A DNA stretch of 24,156 bases from a virus: positions 1 to 24,156 of IMG/VR virus record IMGVR_UViG_3300031773_000040; one strand, written 5' to 3'. The stretch's first letter is position 1. Every line of letters begins with the position of its first letter. The notes beneath the pieces are model-generated. The model ran no database searches. It was not told where the DNA came from and worked only from the letters and a program-made list of their open reading frames with translations. The position numbers were made by a program, and so were the translations under genes. Below, one piece after another: positions 8,201 to 15,943 of this stretch.

Positions 8201-11200
8201 GATGTTGAAGAATAAGATTCAGAAAGGAGTTGTGAGGTGTAAGGATTCCTAATATATGTTTCTGTAGGAATATTATACTCACCAGCTCTATGGTTTGCTT
8301 GTGCTGCTCTAAATGTAATCCCCAATCGTATTGATGAAGCAACACCTTGACCAAAAGTGGATGTTGTGGTCACCCATCCATTAACCTGTTCTCCAACTTC
8401 AAATGTACCACTCTCCATTTCAATTTCAAGAAGTTTTGGAACACAATACTTGGTTACATTTACTCCATCAAAGAATGAATACATCCTTGTGAGAGGTTTC
8501 ACCTTCTTGTTAACAAACTGAATATTCCTTGACCTCATGTAAGGAATAGCATCTCTACTTACAGTCCTATCACCAACAGAAGTATTATCCCATTGCTCTG
8601 TAACAATCGTTCTGTTACCTGTTCTTGACCTTAGACCAGTATCTCTAACTTCTTGAAGAGTATCTTCCTCTACAAAATCTCTTACTTGTTGAGTCCATTG
8701 TGATACTCTAGAACTACCACCACCACCTTGGAATGAATAACTGTGACCACCATGCCCTGTCCTAATCTGCTTTCTTTCAATAACTTCTTGACCAGTCCAG
8801 TTAGTCTCCCAAGCATTCCAAATTGTAGGACCAAAACCAGTCTGTGGGTCAACACCATTATTTTCAACCATTTCACGCATGGTTTCTTTATAGTCACCTT
8901 CTGCTTTAATAATTTTTGCTTCTAACCTTGCAGTATCAATCCAAGTATCAGATGCTGGTGTTAGTTCCAAAGCACCTTGCCAGAAACTTACCAAGAATGG
9001 AGTTACACTTTCTGATCTTGTTGCAAATGATTGTGTAAGCCATGGAACTTCGGCATAATCAAGAGTAACAATACCTTCTGTTTTTCTAATATTAATACCT
9101 TCAGGTTGCGTAAATGCCGAATCTAAAGTGGCATCATAATTATCCCACCCAGCTTCAGGACCTTCAACCAGATCAATAGCATTTGTATAATGTTGAGGTT
9201 TGAGAATTTTATTCTTAATATCAACACTATTTTTAAAAGGAAGTTCCTCATCTGGTCTTTGCTGAGCTCTTACGGATGCAAAATTATCAACAAAGAATCC
9301 AGATTTAAACCTATTCAAACCCTGACTATCAGGAACAAACATATTAGCAGTGTTTGTTTCAAGTAGACTTAAGGAAGTATAATATTCAAGATTTTTAATT
9401 CTCTTCTCAAGTTGCCTAATATCAACCATCCTATATCTCTTGTGCTCCAAGAAATCAACATCAGCTTGAGATGGATTGAAAAGATATGGAGGAAGATCTA
9501 TAGTTGCAATTTCAATTGCATTATCTACAGGTACAGGTGGTTCTGGATTTTCTGATGGATCTCCATACTGAACCTGGAATTTACCGTCCTTTGTAAGGAA
9601 GAGTCTATCAATTCTAGGTAGATAGAATGAATATGTAAAATTAAGAGATTCATCTGATGCTAGAATATTTGGAGCAGAATTTCCTGATTGATCAAATGTT
9701 CTACCGTAAAATTCAAATGGTGATCTTGCAGATTCAGTTACAGTATAATTATTAACAGATGGTCTAATATCAATTATATCAGATACTCTTTCGCCATTTA
9801 CAATCTTAATATCATTCGTATAATCAAATCCATTATCATATGAATTAACTGTTGTTATATCTCCAAGATCACTAGATTCATAATATCCATTCGAGAAATA
9901 AACTTTTATTTGCTTTAATGGCGCATCAAAACCATCTCTTCTAATAATTGATCCATAATCATAAAAAGTTCCACGCTGACCAGGATTAAATTTAAACTCA
10001 CGTGAAATATTAAAACTTGAAGATGCTAAATTAGAAACTGATGCTTGAATTTTAGATTCTTCAAATTTTACAACTTCTCCTTCTCTGAAATCATAAGAAT
10101 TGAGAGGAATAAACTGAATTTGAGAATCTGTAAGTTTTTGTGCAACCATACCAATTGCACCAGTATTCTGACCAGTAAATTTCTCACCAATTATAAAATC
10201 TTCTGTTGAATTTGATGACCCAGAAATATCAGAAAATATAACTGTAGGTGCAGATGCTTCAGTAGTATCAACAGACTCATAAACACCAAGAATTGTAATT
10301 ACATCAGGAAGATTAAGTGAAATCCTCTTATCTTGAACTCTTGTTCCATATGGATAAGCGCCCCAAGTTAATCCATCTTTTAAGGTTCCTTCACCTGTAC
10401 CAGAACTATCAAATTTAGACTTATCAATTATAACCGAATTAACTCTGTTCTTTAATTTTTTCTTTGCAGTAGGCTTACTCTTCTTCAATGTATATGTTAA
10501 CCTTGCTGCACCATCATTGGCACCTAGGTTATAAATCTGAAGACTTGTTGATGCACCACTAAATCCAAATTTATCCTTTGTAAGAACTTCTGTAGTTCCA
10601 TCTGATCTAATCAAAGAATATCTTTCTTCATCATATGGCATAAATGTTTCATTAATTCCTGCAACAACAGGAGATCCTAATTGATTCCCACTAATAGTTA
10701 CTGTTACAGATTTTCTAATTATAATATAAGAATCTTCAAGATCAACATTAGAAACATTCTTTCTAGGAAGTGATGTATAAAGTGTCCTATCAATAGAATC
10801 CTCTAATTTTGTTTCTAATACCTTAAGATCAGTTACAGTAGATGTATAATATAGAGGAAGTCTACCATCAGCAATACCACTAACAGTAGTAACACCAGTA
10901 ACTGTAACTTGAGTAGTTCCTACACTAACAACAGATGCATATATAGGTCTCTCATATCCCCATGGTACATTAGGATCACTCCAAGTTATTAAATCTTTCT
11001 CATGAACAACTTGGCCAGTTCCTGGGAATAGCGGATTAGTCGATGTTATTGTGCTTAATCCACCTGGACTAACTTTACTAATAGTAGCAATACCTACATC
11101 AAACTTAATAGATTGAATAACATCAGCACTAAATGTAGTTCCTACGCCAACAACTCCACCAATATTTCCATGAATAGATGAAACATCAGATAGTCCAAAA

Positions 11201-12831
11201 TTAGTAATAGCAGTGGCAACTCTTCTATTCGTACTAATTCCATTAAATTGGAACTCTTCATTTAACATGAAGGTCCCTGTCTTATCATAAACATCAATTA
11301 CATTAGTATCAGATATACTATTCTTCAGATATCCAACTGCACCACTATTCTGTCCTTCAATAATTACAGGAGTTGTTAATGTAACATTCTCATTTAAAGT
11401 AATTTTTGTTGTGGTTTGTACATCAAAAAGTGAAATATCCCATTCATTTAGATTTTCATTTGTTGTGCTATAAGAACCAGATTCTAATCTAAAGTCATAA
11501 ACTCTTGCTACTCCAATTTCATTTCCTGCAGGAGTAGTTTGAGATGTTCCTACTCTACTATCTCTAAGACTAAGAACATATGTATTACCAATACCTACTA
11601 AAGGTGTTCCAAAAACTCTATTTAATTTTAAAGTAGATCCTGTATTATAAAATACTGCTTCATTTTCAATTGTCTTTACCTCTCTTGGTTTAGGACAATC
11701 TGCATTTATTGATGTAATAGTTTCAATTTCATATCCTTTAACAAAAGCCTTTCCTGGAGAAACTTGATAGACTGCCAAATCTTCAGTTACTGGAGATCCT
11801 GCAGCAGTAAGTTGACCTTCATCCAAGACTCCATTATTACCCATTCCATCATTTAAAGAATTTCTAACTGTAACATCAAAGGGTTTTGTAATATAATCAC
11901 CAGATTCGGCATAAGTTCTTCGTGCTAATTCATCACTAACTATAGCATATTGATCAGTTTCTTTCTTGGACTTTAAAATTCCATTTTCAACAACTGCCAA
12001 CTCAACAAAATTTGCATCATTCTTATCAGATAAAGCCTTCTTAAAAAGTGATGCTGATATTTGAAGTCTATCTGCACCTGGAGCAGCGTAGTTATTGTAA
12101 CCAGTTGCATTATCAGTTAAAGTTTCATCTTGATCTGCAGTAATAATCTGTTCATTAATATAGAGACCAATCCTATATGAAGGAATATTTGTATACTGAT
12201 CAAGAATTAATGTCTCATCATCTACAGTTACAAATTGACCTCTAATAAAATAAACACCATTAACTATAGAAAAAGCAGATCCAATTGAAGCTGCACTATC
12301 TGCAGTAGTAATTGCAAAGGTTTCTCCTGCAGGAATTGTACTATTACCTAAAAGACCACTTAAAATCGCACTTTCTGCAGTTAATGATTCTCCATCTAAA
12401 AAGAATTGTGTCGTATTATCTTGATTACTTGAAGCTAGATAATTTACATATAATGTTGTATTTCCTCTTTCTGAATCACTAGATAAAAGAACATTATCAA
12501 CAATAGCAGTAATTCCACTTGTTTGACCAGTAATTTTTATTCCTAGTAACTGATCAACATAAGCATCTACAGGAACACCTTGATATGTATTGGTAAGTTC
12601 AATAGCATAATAATTTCGAGTATATGCAGTATTTCCAGGTATTACCTTTGCACCTTCTTTAAAGAAATGCTGTCCAAAACGCTCAATCTGATTTTGGAGA
12701 ATTGACTGAAGGTTTGTTAATTCTCTTGCCTGAACAGGATAACCTGGTTTAAACAATACCCTATGGTAATTGTCAGCCGGATTAAAATCGTCAAAATACG
12801 GTGAAACGTTTAGATTAGTTACTTGTGACAT
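5275..12831 (-). CDS. Giant DUF4815-type virion/baseplate protein (2518 aa)
   Basis: The N-terminus (NLNVSPYFDDFNPADNYHRV, then LFKPGYPVQARELTNLQ, ILQNQIERFG, FKEG) is the hallmark of the DUF4815 family of large myoviral structural proteins; that homologous region runs to about residue 600. TGQTSG/EGQNSG/TGQNTG modules start near residues 101, 492 and 886. Residues 1130-1160 include a predicted helix (VDIRQLEKRIKNLEYYTSL). A Gly/His-rich loop lies at 1359-1374. Residues about 1715-1850 form a recognisable block (CDLFFRSKDD, PVYLEGNNEYA, YISRIGEN, GSLFKSQNASTWEPSQ) common in marine phage baseplate/fiber proteins. GGxGY repeats lie near 1930 and 1977. The C-terminal 190 residues look like a beta domain. 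It follows gp8 by 6 bases and ends 4 bases before the 76-residue gene, occupying the place of T4 genes 9-12 and wac. It is probably an outer baseplate wedge/fiber-bearing component (inference). Confidence 0.85.
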   Translation of the reverse strand: MSQVTNLNVSPYFDDFNPADNYHRVLFKPGYPVQARELTNLQSILQNQIERFGQHFFKEGAKVIPGNTAYTRNYYAIELTNTYQGVPVDAYVDQLLGIKITGQTSGITAIVDNVLLSSDSERGNTTLYVNYLASSNQDNTTQFFLDGESLTAESAILSGLLGNSTIPAGETFAITTADSAASIGSAFSIVNGVYFIRGQFVTVDDETLILDQYTNIPSYRIGLYINEQIITADQDETLTDNATGYNNYAAPGADRLQISASLFKKALSDKNDANFVELAVVENGILKSKKETDQYAIVSDELARRTYAESGDYITKPFDVTVRNSLNDGMGNNGVLDEGQLTAAGSPVTEDLAVYQVSPGKAFVKGYEIETITSINADCPKPREVKTIENEAVFYNTGSTLKLNRVFGTPLVGIGNTYVLSLRDSRVGTSQTTPAGNEIGVARVYDFRLESGSYSTTNENLNEWDISLFDVQTTTKITLNENVTLTTPVIIEGQNSGAVGYLKNSISDTNVIDVYDKTGTFMLNEEFQFNGISTNRRVATAITNFGLSDVSSIHGNIGGVVGVGTTFSADVIQSIKFDVGIATISKVSPGGLSTITSTNPLFPGTGQVVHEKDLITWSDPNVPWGYERPIYASVVSVGTTQVTVTGVTTVSGIADGRLPLYYTSTVTDLKVLETKLEDSIDRTLYTSLPRKNVSNVDLEDSYIIIRKSVTVTISGNQLGSPVVAGINETFMPYDEERYSLIRSDGTTEVLTKDKFGFSGASTSLQIYNLGANDGAARLTYTLKKSKPTAKKKLKNRVNSVIIDKSKFDSSGTGEGTLKDGLTWGAYPYGTRVQDKRISLNLPDVITILGVYESVDTTEASAPTVIFSDISGSSNSTEDFIIGEKFTGQNTGAIGMVAQKLTDSQIQFIPLNSYDFREGEVVKFEESKIQASVSNLASSSFNISREFKFNPGQRGTFYDYGSIIRRDGFDAPLKQIKVYFSNGYYESSDLGDITTVNSYDNGFDYTNDIKIVNGERVSDIIDIRPSVNNYTVTESARSPFEFYGRTFDQSGNSAPNILASDESLNFTYSFYLPRIDRLFLTKDGKFQVQYGDPSENPEPPVPVDNAIEIATIDLPPYLFNPSQADVDFLEHKRYRMVDIRQLEKRIKNLEYYTSLSLLETNTANMFVPDSQGLNRFKSGFFVDNFASVRAQQRPDEELPFKNSVDIKNKILKPQHYTNAIDLVEGPEAGWDNYDATLDSAFTQPEGINIRKTEGIVTLDYAEVPWLTQSFATRSESVTPFLVSFWQGALELTPASDTWIDTARLEAKIIKAEGDYKETMREMVENNGVDPQTGFGPTIWNAWETNWTGQEVIERKQIRTGHGGHSYSFQGGGGSSRVSQWTQQVRDFVEEDTLQEVRDTGLRSRTGNRTIVTEQWDNTSVGDRTVSRDAIPYMRSRNIQFVNKKVKPLTRMYSFFDGVNVTKYCVPKLLEIEMESGTFEVGEQVNGWVTTTSTFGQGVASSIRLGITFRAAQANHRAGEYNIPTETYIRNPYTSQLLSESYSSTSNILNVDTFSLQEQAKGQYFGWVEAGMDLYGKSSKARAKITDVKLVSDISANLSGSFFIPDPNVQSNPKFEAGTKVLTFVNDPQNNQDIATTISEEGFTASGTLETVQENIISVRNARIQNKIEFEEHAVNRTTGMQVISTRVISETKRNITVTMYYDPLAQSFLVDETDGIFVTRCDLFFRSKDDADIPVTIQLRTMKGGFPTQKILPFSEIIMNPDEINVSGDGSVATPVNFKAPVYLEGNNEYAICVASNSTKYSVYISRIGENDILTDAFISNQPYLGSLFKSQNASTWEPSQWEDLKFVLYRADFVEQGQIEFYNPALSQGNKQIPRLMPNSLEMTSRTVRVGLSTTINDPDLKSGVILNQMGNNATGTFVGVAGSVTGALNVINSGIGYTGPFTYTGVAVTTVTGSGRNATADIQVAIDGTVGFATIVTGGTGYEVGDTLGVTTIGTNNLGTALRLSVSSIGSTSSLVLENVQGNFVTVGTASTLQFTSPSGITTCLNWVSSGSTMSDMSDVGGVQINESVIVSDGLHIKVNHKNHGMYSDTNQVILYDVQSDVLPTRLSASWDTISGGGLSVESTDNFQSFESVGVGTTNSGYLKIGNTIVGYTTASGTTINGVTVISGDETTYLTGTPVSKYEVNGISLRRINDVTHNLSDATIANPITFDSYNIKVGMSTNGVDRTAAAGWPKLYTRDTKSAGGGNIKATQNMPYEIITPMVANTTVPGTTLTGMIKTVSGKSISGNEIPFIDKGWETIALNKQNYMDSPRVICSEVNQNNKLATLPGKKSFQLSVQLASNNTMVSPTIDTQRVYNVLTSSRVNNIIEDYALDKRACSMTDDPTAFQYISKEITLENSATSLRVMMNVSMNPHTDIRAFYAISEDQNFDPVFTPFPGYNNINERGEMIKLQDSDGLPDTYVPIQTVTSSEESMWSEYTFSSSELPTFKSYRIKFLLTSTSQVYTPSVKELRVIALA

Positions 12832-12837
12832 AATTCT

Positions 12838-14394
12838 TTAGAACTGCAATATAACCTTGACATCTTCTTTTTGATTAGCAGATCGGGTGACTGAGGGTCT
12901 GTTATCAACATAAATTATATTTCCAGATTCTTTTGTAACTTCAGGATTTGCAATTCCATCTACAAAAGACTGCCCAAGGTAATAGGTTCTATTATTTATT
13001 ACAGTTGAGACACCGGTAAAGGTGTTATCAATTGTTAATCCTTCAGCTACAGATCCTCCAACAATAGTGAGACTTCCTGTACCACTAGGAGATGCTGTAA
13101 ACTCATGTTGCTCAAATCCAAATTGTGGATTGGTAATTGCCACTCCAACAGTATTGAATCCCGACATTGATCGATCTTGCCAGACTTTTAAGACTCCTGT
13201 TGCTTGGTCATAACTAACAACTCTTGCAACTGCAGTAGATCCTGTTGCTACTGTTTGAGTAACAAATGAATCAGAAGCAAATGTTGCTGAACTATATCCA
13301 ATTCCAGTTAATCTAAGACCTTGAAGTGCGCTTGCTTTATCAAGATCTAATACTGCAGTTGAACCAAAGGCTCTAGGATTTTCGATAATACCAACTCTTG
13401 CAACTTGGTTTCCTGTAATAAAATCTGGATTTTGAATATCATTTTCATATCTAGAATACATGAGAACATTCTTTGAACCAAGTTCTCTGTAAATATCATA
13501 TCCATGCCCACCTTGGGGAGGAATAATAACATCAAAAGTTGGTCTAGTAATTCCAGTAGGAACTCCACCAGCAACTAAATCAACATTTCCATATGTATAT
13601 CCAGATCCTTGATTTGATACAACTACTGAATCTACTTGAGCATCATTATTAATAGAAACAGTACATTCTGCACCTGTTCCATCACCATTAATCGGAACCT
13701 TTGTATAAACTACACCTGCAGTTCCAACACTTGTTCCTCTATTTGTAATAACAACAGTTTTGAGTGAACCATCAATTGCATTATTACGAATAGCACTATA
13801 TGCATCCGCAGTTTCCCAATCAGAAGGAACCGGAATGTAATTAGTTGAATCAAATTTCACAATATCAGCAGGACTAATAGTATAAAGATACTTCCAAATA
13901 TATCCATCTCCACTAGATCCAGCTGCTCTTGGTTCTAAATCAATAAATGTTGGTTCATCAAGAGAAGGACTTCCATTAGGTGTTTCTGGTGTTGTTCCAT
14001 TCTGCAAACAAATATAAACTCTATAATCACTATTCATTACAAAGAATGATGCACCATATAGATTAGTTGCACCTGATACTGGAGCAGTATTGGAAGTACT
14101 ATAATCTGAGCGATACATATCATACGTATTACCAGATCTCCAAGCAATTTTCGGAATTACTAATTTAACATCTCCTGATGCAAGTTTTTTAACCGCAATT
14201 ATAGTTTCCCAATATTCGTTTTCTTCATCAAAACTATCCACAGGTGAAGGTGGATTATTATCCCAATCACTTTGAATATCAGAAGCATTTGGTAATCCAA
14301 TAAAAGAATAGTAAGAATTAATACTCGTAGTTATTCCTGCGACAAAATTCTTTGCGTTCAGTATTCTAATTTGGTCGGTTATAATTGCGGCCAT
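12838..14394 (-). CDS. gp8: Baseplate wedge protein gp8-like
   Basis: A 518-residue homolog of T4 gp8 (334 aa), the wedge protein that dimerises and binds gp7, gp10 and gp6 during baseplate assembly. The N-terminus ITDQIRILNAKNF...SYYSFIGLPN aligns with T4 VTSKFRTEKMLNFYNSIGSG. Further matches are VIPKIAWRSGNTYDMYR at 79-95 (T4 VIPRRDWGDTRYPDPYTFR), SGDGYIWKYLYTISPADI at 161-178 (T4 PGDGYVWEYLFEIPPDV), VARVGIIENP at 331-340 (T4 RQISIITNP) and the ending NIIYVDNRPSVTRSANQKED (T4 MIYMENRPPIIMAMDQTEE). The additional length comes from inserts at about 210-285 (two GGxGY-type repeats) and about 345-460 (a TGS-type module). It starts behind an AATAAATA motif without a clear Shine-Dalgarno, and is followed after 6 bases by the DUF4815 gene. 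Confidence 0.94.
   Translation of the reverse strand: MAAIITDQIRILNAKNFVAGITTSINSYYSFIGLPNASDIQSDWDNNPPSPVDSFDEENEYWETIIAVKKLASGDVKLVIPKIAWRSGNTYDMYRSDYSTSNTAPVSGATNLYGASFFVMNSDYRVYICLQNGTTPETPNGSPSLDEPTFIDLEPRAAGSSGDGYIWKYLYTISPADIVKFDSTNYIPVPSDWETADAYSAIRNNAIDGSLKTVVITNRGTSVGTAGVVYTKVPINGDGTGAECTVSINNDAQVDSVVVSNQGSGYTYGNVDLVAGGVPTGITRPTFDVIIPPQGGHGYDIYRELGSKNVLMYSRYENDIQNPDFITGNQVARVGIIENPRAFGSTAVLDLDKASALQGLRLTGIGYSSATFASDSFVTQTVATGSTAVARVVSYDQATGVLKVWQDRSMSGFNTVGVAITNPQFGFEQHEFTASPSGTGSLTIVGGSVAEGLTIDNTFTGVSTVINNRTYYLGQSFVDGIANPEVTKESGNIIYVDNRPSVTRSANQKEDVKVILQF
13565..13765 (-). repeat. Two GGxGY-type repeats in gp8
   Basis: Residues about 213-222 (TVVITNRGTS, degenerate) and 256-266 (SVVVSNQGSGY) show the same I-x-[NS]-x-G-x-G-Y pattern as gp14. 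They lie inside an insert absent from T4 gp8 and separate the conserved GDGYIWKYL block from the VARVGIIENP block. Confidence 0.6.
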
Positions 14395-14411
14395 TTTTAT
14401 AATTTTTTAGT

Positions 14412-14419
14412 TATTTATT
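14412..14419 (-). promoter_or_regulatory. Late-promoter-like AATAAATA
   Basis: Seven of eight positions match TATAAATA and the motif continues as AATAAATAACTA. It lies between the 369-residue gene and gp8 and ends 17 bases before the gp8 ATG. The leader downstream is A/T-only with no Shine-Dalgarno. Confidence 0.55.
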
Positions 14420-14424
14420 AAGGT

Positions 14425-15534
14425 TTATTGTGATGAAGGATTGATATATTTTATGATGACTATTCCTTTACCACCAGATCCAGAATTCTGATGAATTACC
14501 TGCTGACCGCCACCACCACCGCCAGTATAATCAACTGCAGGGGCTCCGTCCATGCTGGGGTTACCACCATTGCCACCACCACCAGTTCCACCAGCTCCAA
14601 ATTCAGGCATACCATATTCAGCACCGCCACCACCACCACCATATAAACCCCCAGGGTTTACTTCAGGAATCCAAGAAGGTCGAACTGGGGCAGGAATAGC
14701 AGGGGCAACATATAAATCACCAAAGTCATCAAAGGGATATCCAGGACCACCAACATTATCAGCACCTACAGCACCGGCACCACCGCCACCATGACAAACA
14801 CTGCCTCCAGGATCAGACTGAGTTCCTCTATAAATGTATTGAGAGTCATATCCTCTACCACCTGTCTTAGTATATCTTGCTGGATAAACAGGAGTTGTAA
14901 TATATTGTGAACCTCCTCCTGCAGAACCACCATGATTTCCAGCCATATACTCAACACCACTATAAGAACCACCACCGCCGCCACCCAGAGCTATAACTCC
15001 AGTAGATGCTAATCCAACATTAGATAAGTAATTTGTTACTATTCCTACAGTTTTATCATTAAGTCTACTGGATGTGTAATTAAGTGTAGGATAAAATCTA
15101 GAATCACCACCATTCACACCAGTATGATACTGAGTATCCGTACCATTTGCAAAAACACCTATTCCACCTTCACCAACGTCTACTTTATACTCATATCCAT
15201 TGGTTTGATCAAATGTAACTGCAGCACCATAAACAACTTCACCAGCACCACCACCTCCAGCATAATATGCACCACCACCAGAACCACCACCAGCAACAAC
15301 TAAAACAGTAAAAGTTTTTCCAGTACCTACTGCTGCAGGACCTAAACGAAAATGACCTGGTTCTGTAAATACATGATAATTAGTGACTTTTCCATCCTTA
15401 CCTGTGGTTGTAATTCCAGTACCACCACTTGCTAATATTGGAAGAACATTATCTGCTGTAGTACCAATATCAGAAGTATTATTAACACTTAAAAAACTAC
15501 TTAAATTTTTACCTAATGTGGATCTAATTCCCAT
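14425..15534 (-). CDS. Glycine-rich adhesin-like virion protein (369 aa)
   Basis: Residues 1-60 form a non-repetitive leader (MGIRSTLGKNLSSFLS...), possibly the attachment region. From VTNYHVFTEPGHF (residues 50-62) the protein follows the phage glycine-rich domain pattern: a strand ending in FTVLVVAGGGSGGG, then repeated GGGG tracts separated by short aromatic/Asn/Pro loops (for example ALGGGGGGSYSG, CHGGGGAGAVG, YGGGGGGAEYG, YTGGGGGGQQ), and a terminal GKGIVIIKY strand. The family is common in environmental phages. It recalls T-even gp38 adhesin tips, in which poly-glycine II helices present variable loops, but no sequence homology to gp38 is claimed. A tip adhesin that contacts the host surface is a reasonable inference. 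Its ATG overlaps the preceding stop (TAATG), with GAGAGGA upstream, so translation is probably coupled. The GGN codons make this gene more G+C-rich than its neighbours. Confidence 0.8.
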   Translation of the reverse strand: MGIRSTLGKNLSSFLSVNNTSDIGTTADNVLPILASGGTGITTTGKDGKVTNYHVFTEPGHFRLGPAAVGTGKTFTVLVVAGGGSGGGAYYAGGGGAGEVVYGAAVTFDQTNGYEYKVDVGEGGIGVFANGTDTQYHTGVNGGDSRFYPTLNYTSSRLNDKTVGIVTNYLSNVGLASTGVIALGGGGGGSYSGVEYMAGNHGGSAGGGSQYITTPVYPARYTKTGGRGYDSQYIYRGTQSDPGGSVCHGGGGAGAVGADNVGGPGYPFDDFGDLYVAPAIPAPVRPSWIPEVNPGGLYGGGGGGAEYGMPEFGAGGTGGGGNGGNPSMDGAPAVDYTGGGGGGQQVIHQNSGSGGKGIVIIKYINPSSQ

Positions 15535-15917
15535 TAAACGGTCCTCTCAATATCCCCAAGAACCATAATATTTGCAGTTGACGCAATTCCAACAACAGCA
15601 CTTAATGTATCATGATGTGTAAAAACCAATGGATAATTAAGTTCTAAAATTTGAGTCTCATTAGCAGAAAGTGTTTGATGATAAAACTGATCTGCTTCAG
15701 CTGGAGGATTTGATGCGGGACTAGTAGCCGCTTCATAATACAAAGAAATCGTAGAAGCAAAAGAAGTTGGATTATGCATCACCACACTTTTAACATAACA
15801 GGTAGAAGCAATTCCAACAGGAGTTGGAGATACTCCACCAGTAACAAGACCAACAGCCTGATTAGCTACTCCTGTGATTTTAATGATATCTTGTAATCTA
15901 GTCTTCTGTAATGCCAT
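15534..15917 (-). CDS. Small conserved virion protein (127 aa)
   Basis: A complete 127-residue protein without signal peptide or membrane helix. It opens with LQDIIKITGVANQAVGLVTG, then has a beta-rich body with YVKSVVMHNPTSF (41-53), a TISLYYEA strand (56-63) and a LELNYPLVFTHHDTLSAVVG segment (91-110). The VxLxNP...I.LYY.......N...........L.PNET..LELxYPLVL pattern is one I recall from small phage structural proteins, but I know no function. It starts behind a GATAAATAACTA motif without a Shine-Dalgarno, and its stop shares one base with the next ATG, pairing it with the glycine-rich adhesin. A connector or chaperone for that adhesin is plausible by context only. Confidence 0.75.
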   Translation of the reverse strand: MALQKTRLQDIIKITGVANQAVGLVTGGVSPTPVGIASTCYVKSVVMHNPTSFASTISLYYEAATSPASNPPAEADQFYHQTLSANETQILELNYPLVFTHHDTLSAVVGIASTANIMVLGDIERTV

Positions 15918-15935
15918 TAGTTTATAGTTTTTAGT

Positions 15936-15943
15936 TATTTATC
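15936..15943 (-). promoter_or_regulatory. Late-promoter-like GATAAATA
   Basis: Seven of eight positions match TATAAATA and the motif continues as GATAAATAACTA. It overlaps the TGA stop of the fiber gene and ends 18 bases before the ATG of the 127-residue gene. Confidence 0.55.

Noticed and set aside
14395-14424. Possible transcription terminator (T-rich stretch between the adhesin gene and gp8)
   Set aside because: There is no G+C-rich hairpin before the T/A run; the A+T-rich stretch is better explained by the late-promoter-like motif and short leader.
14552-14794. 80-codon proline-rich plus-strand frame
   Set aside because: Poly-proline is simply the complement of the glycine codons in the adhesin-like gene on the minus strand.
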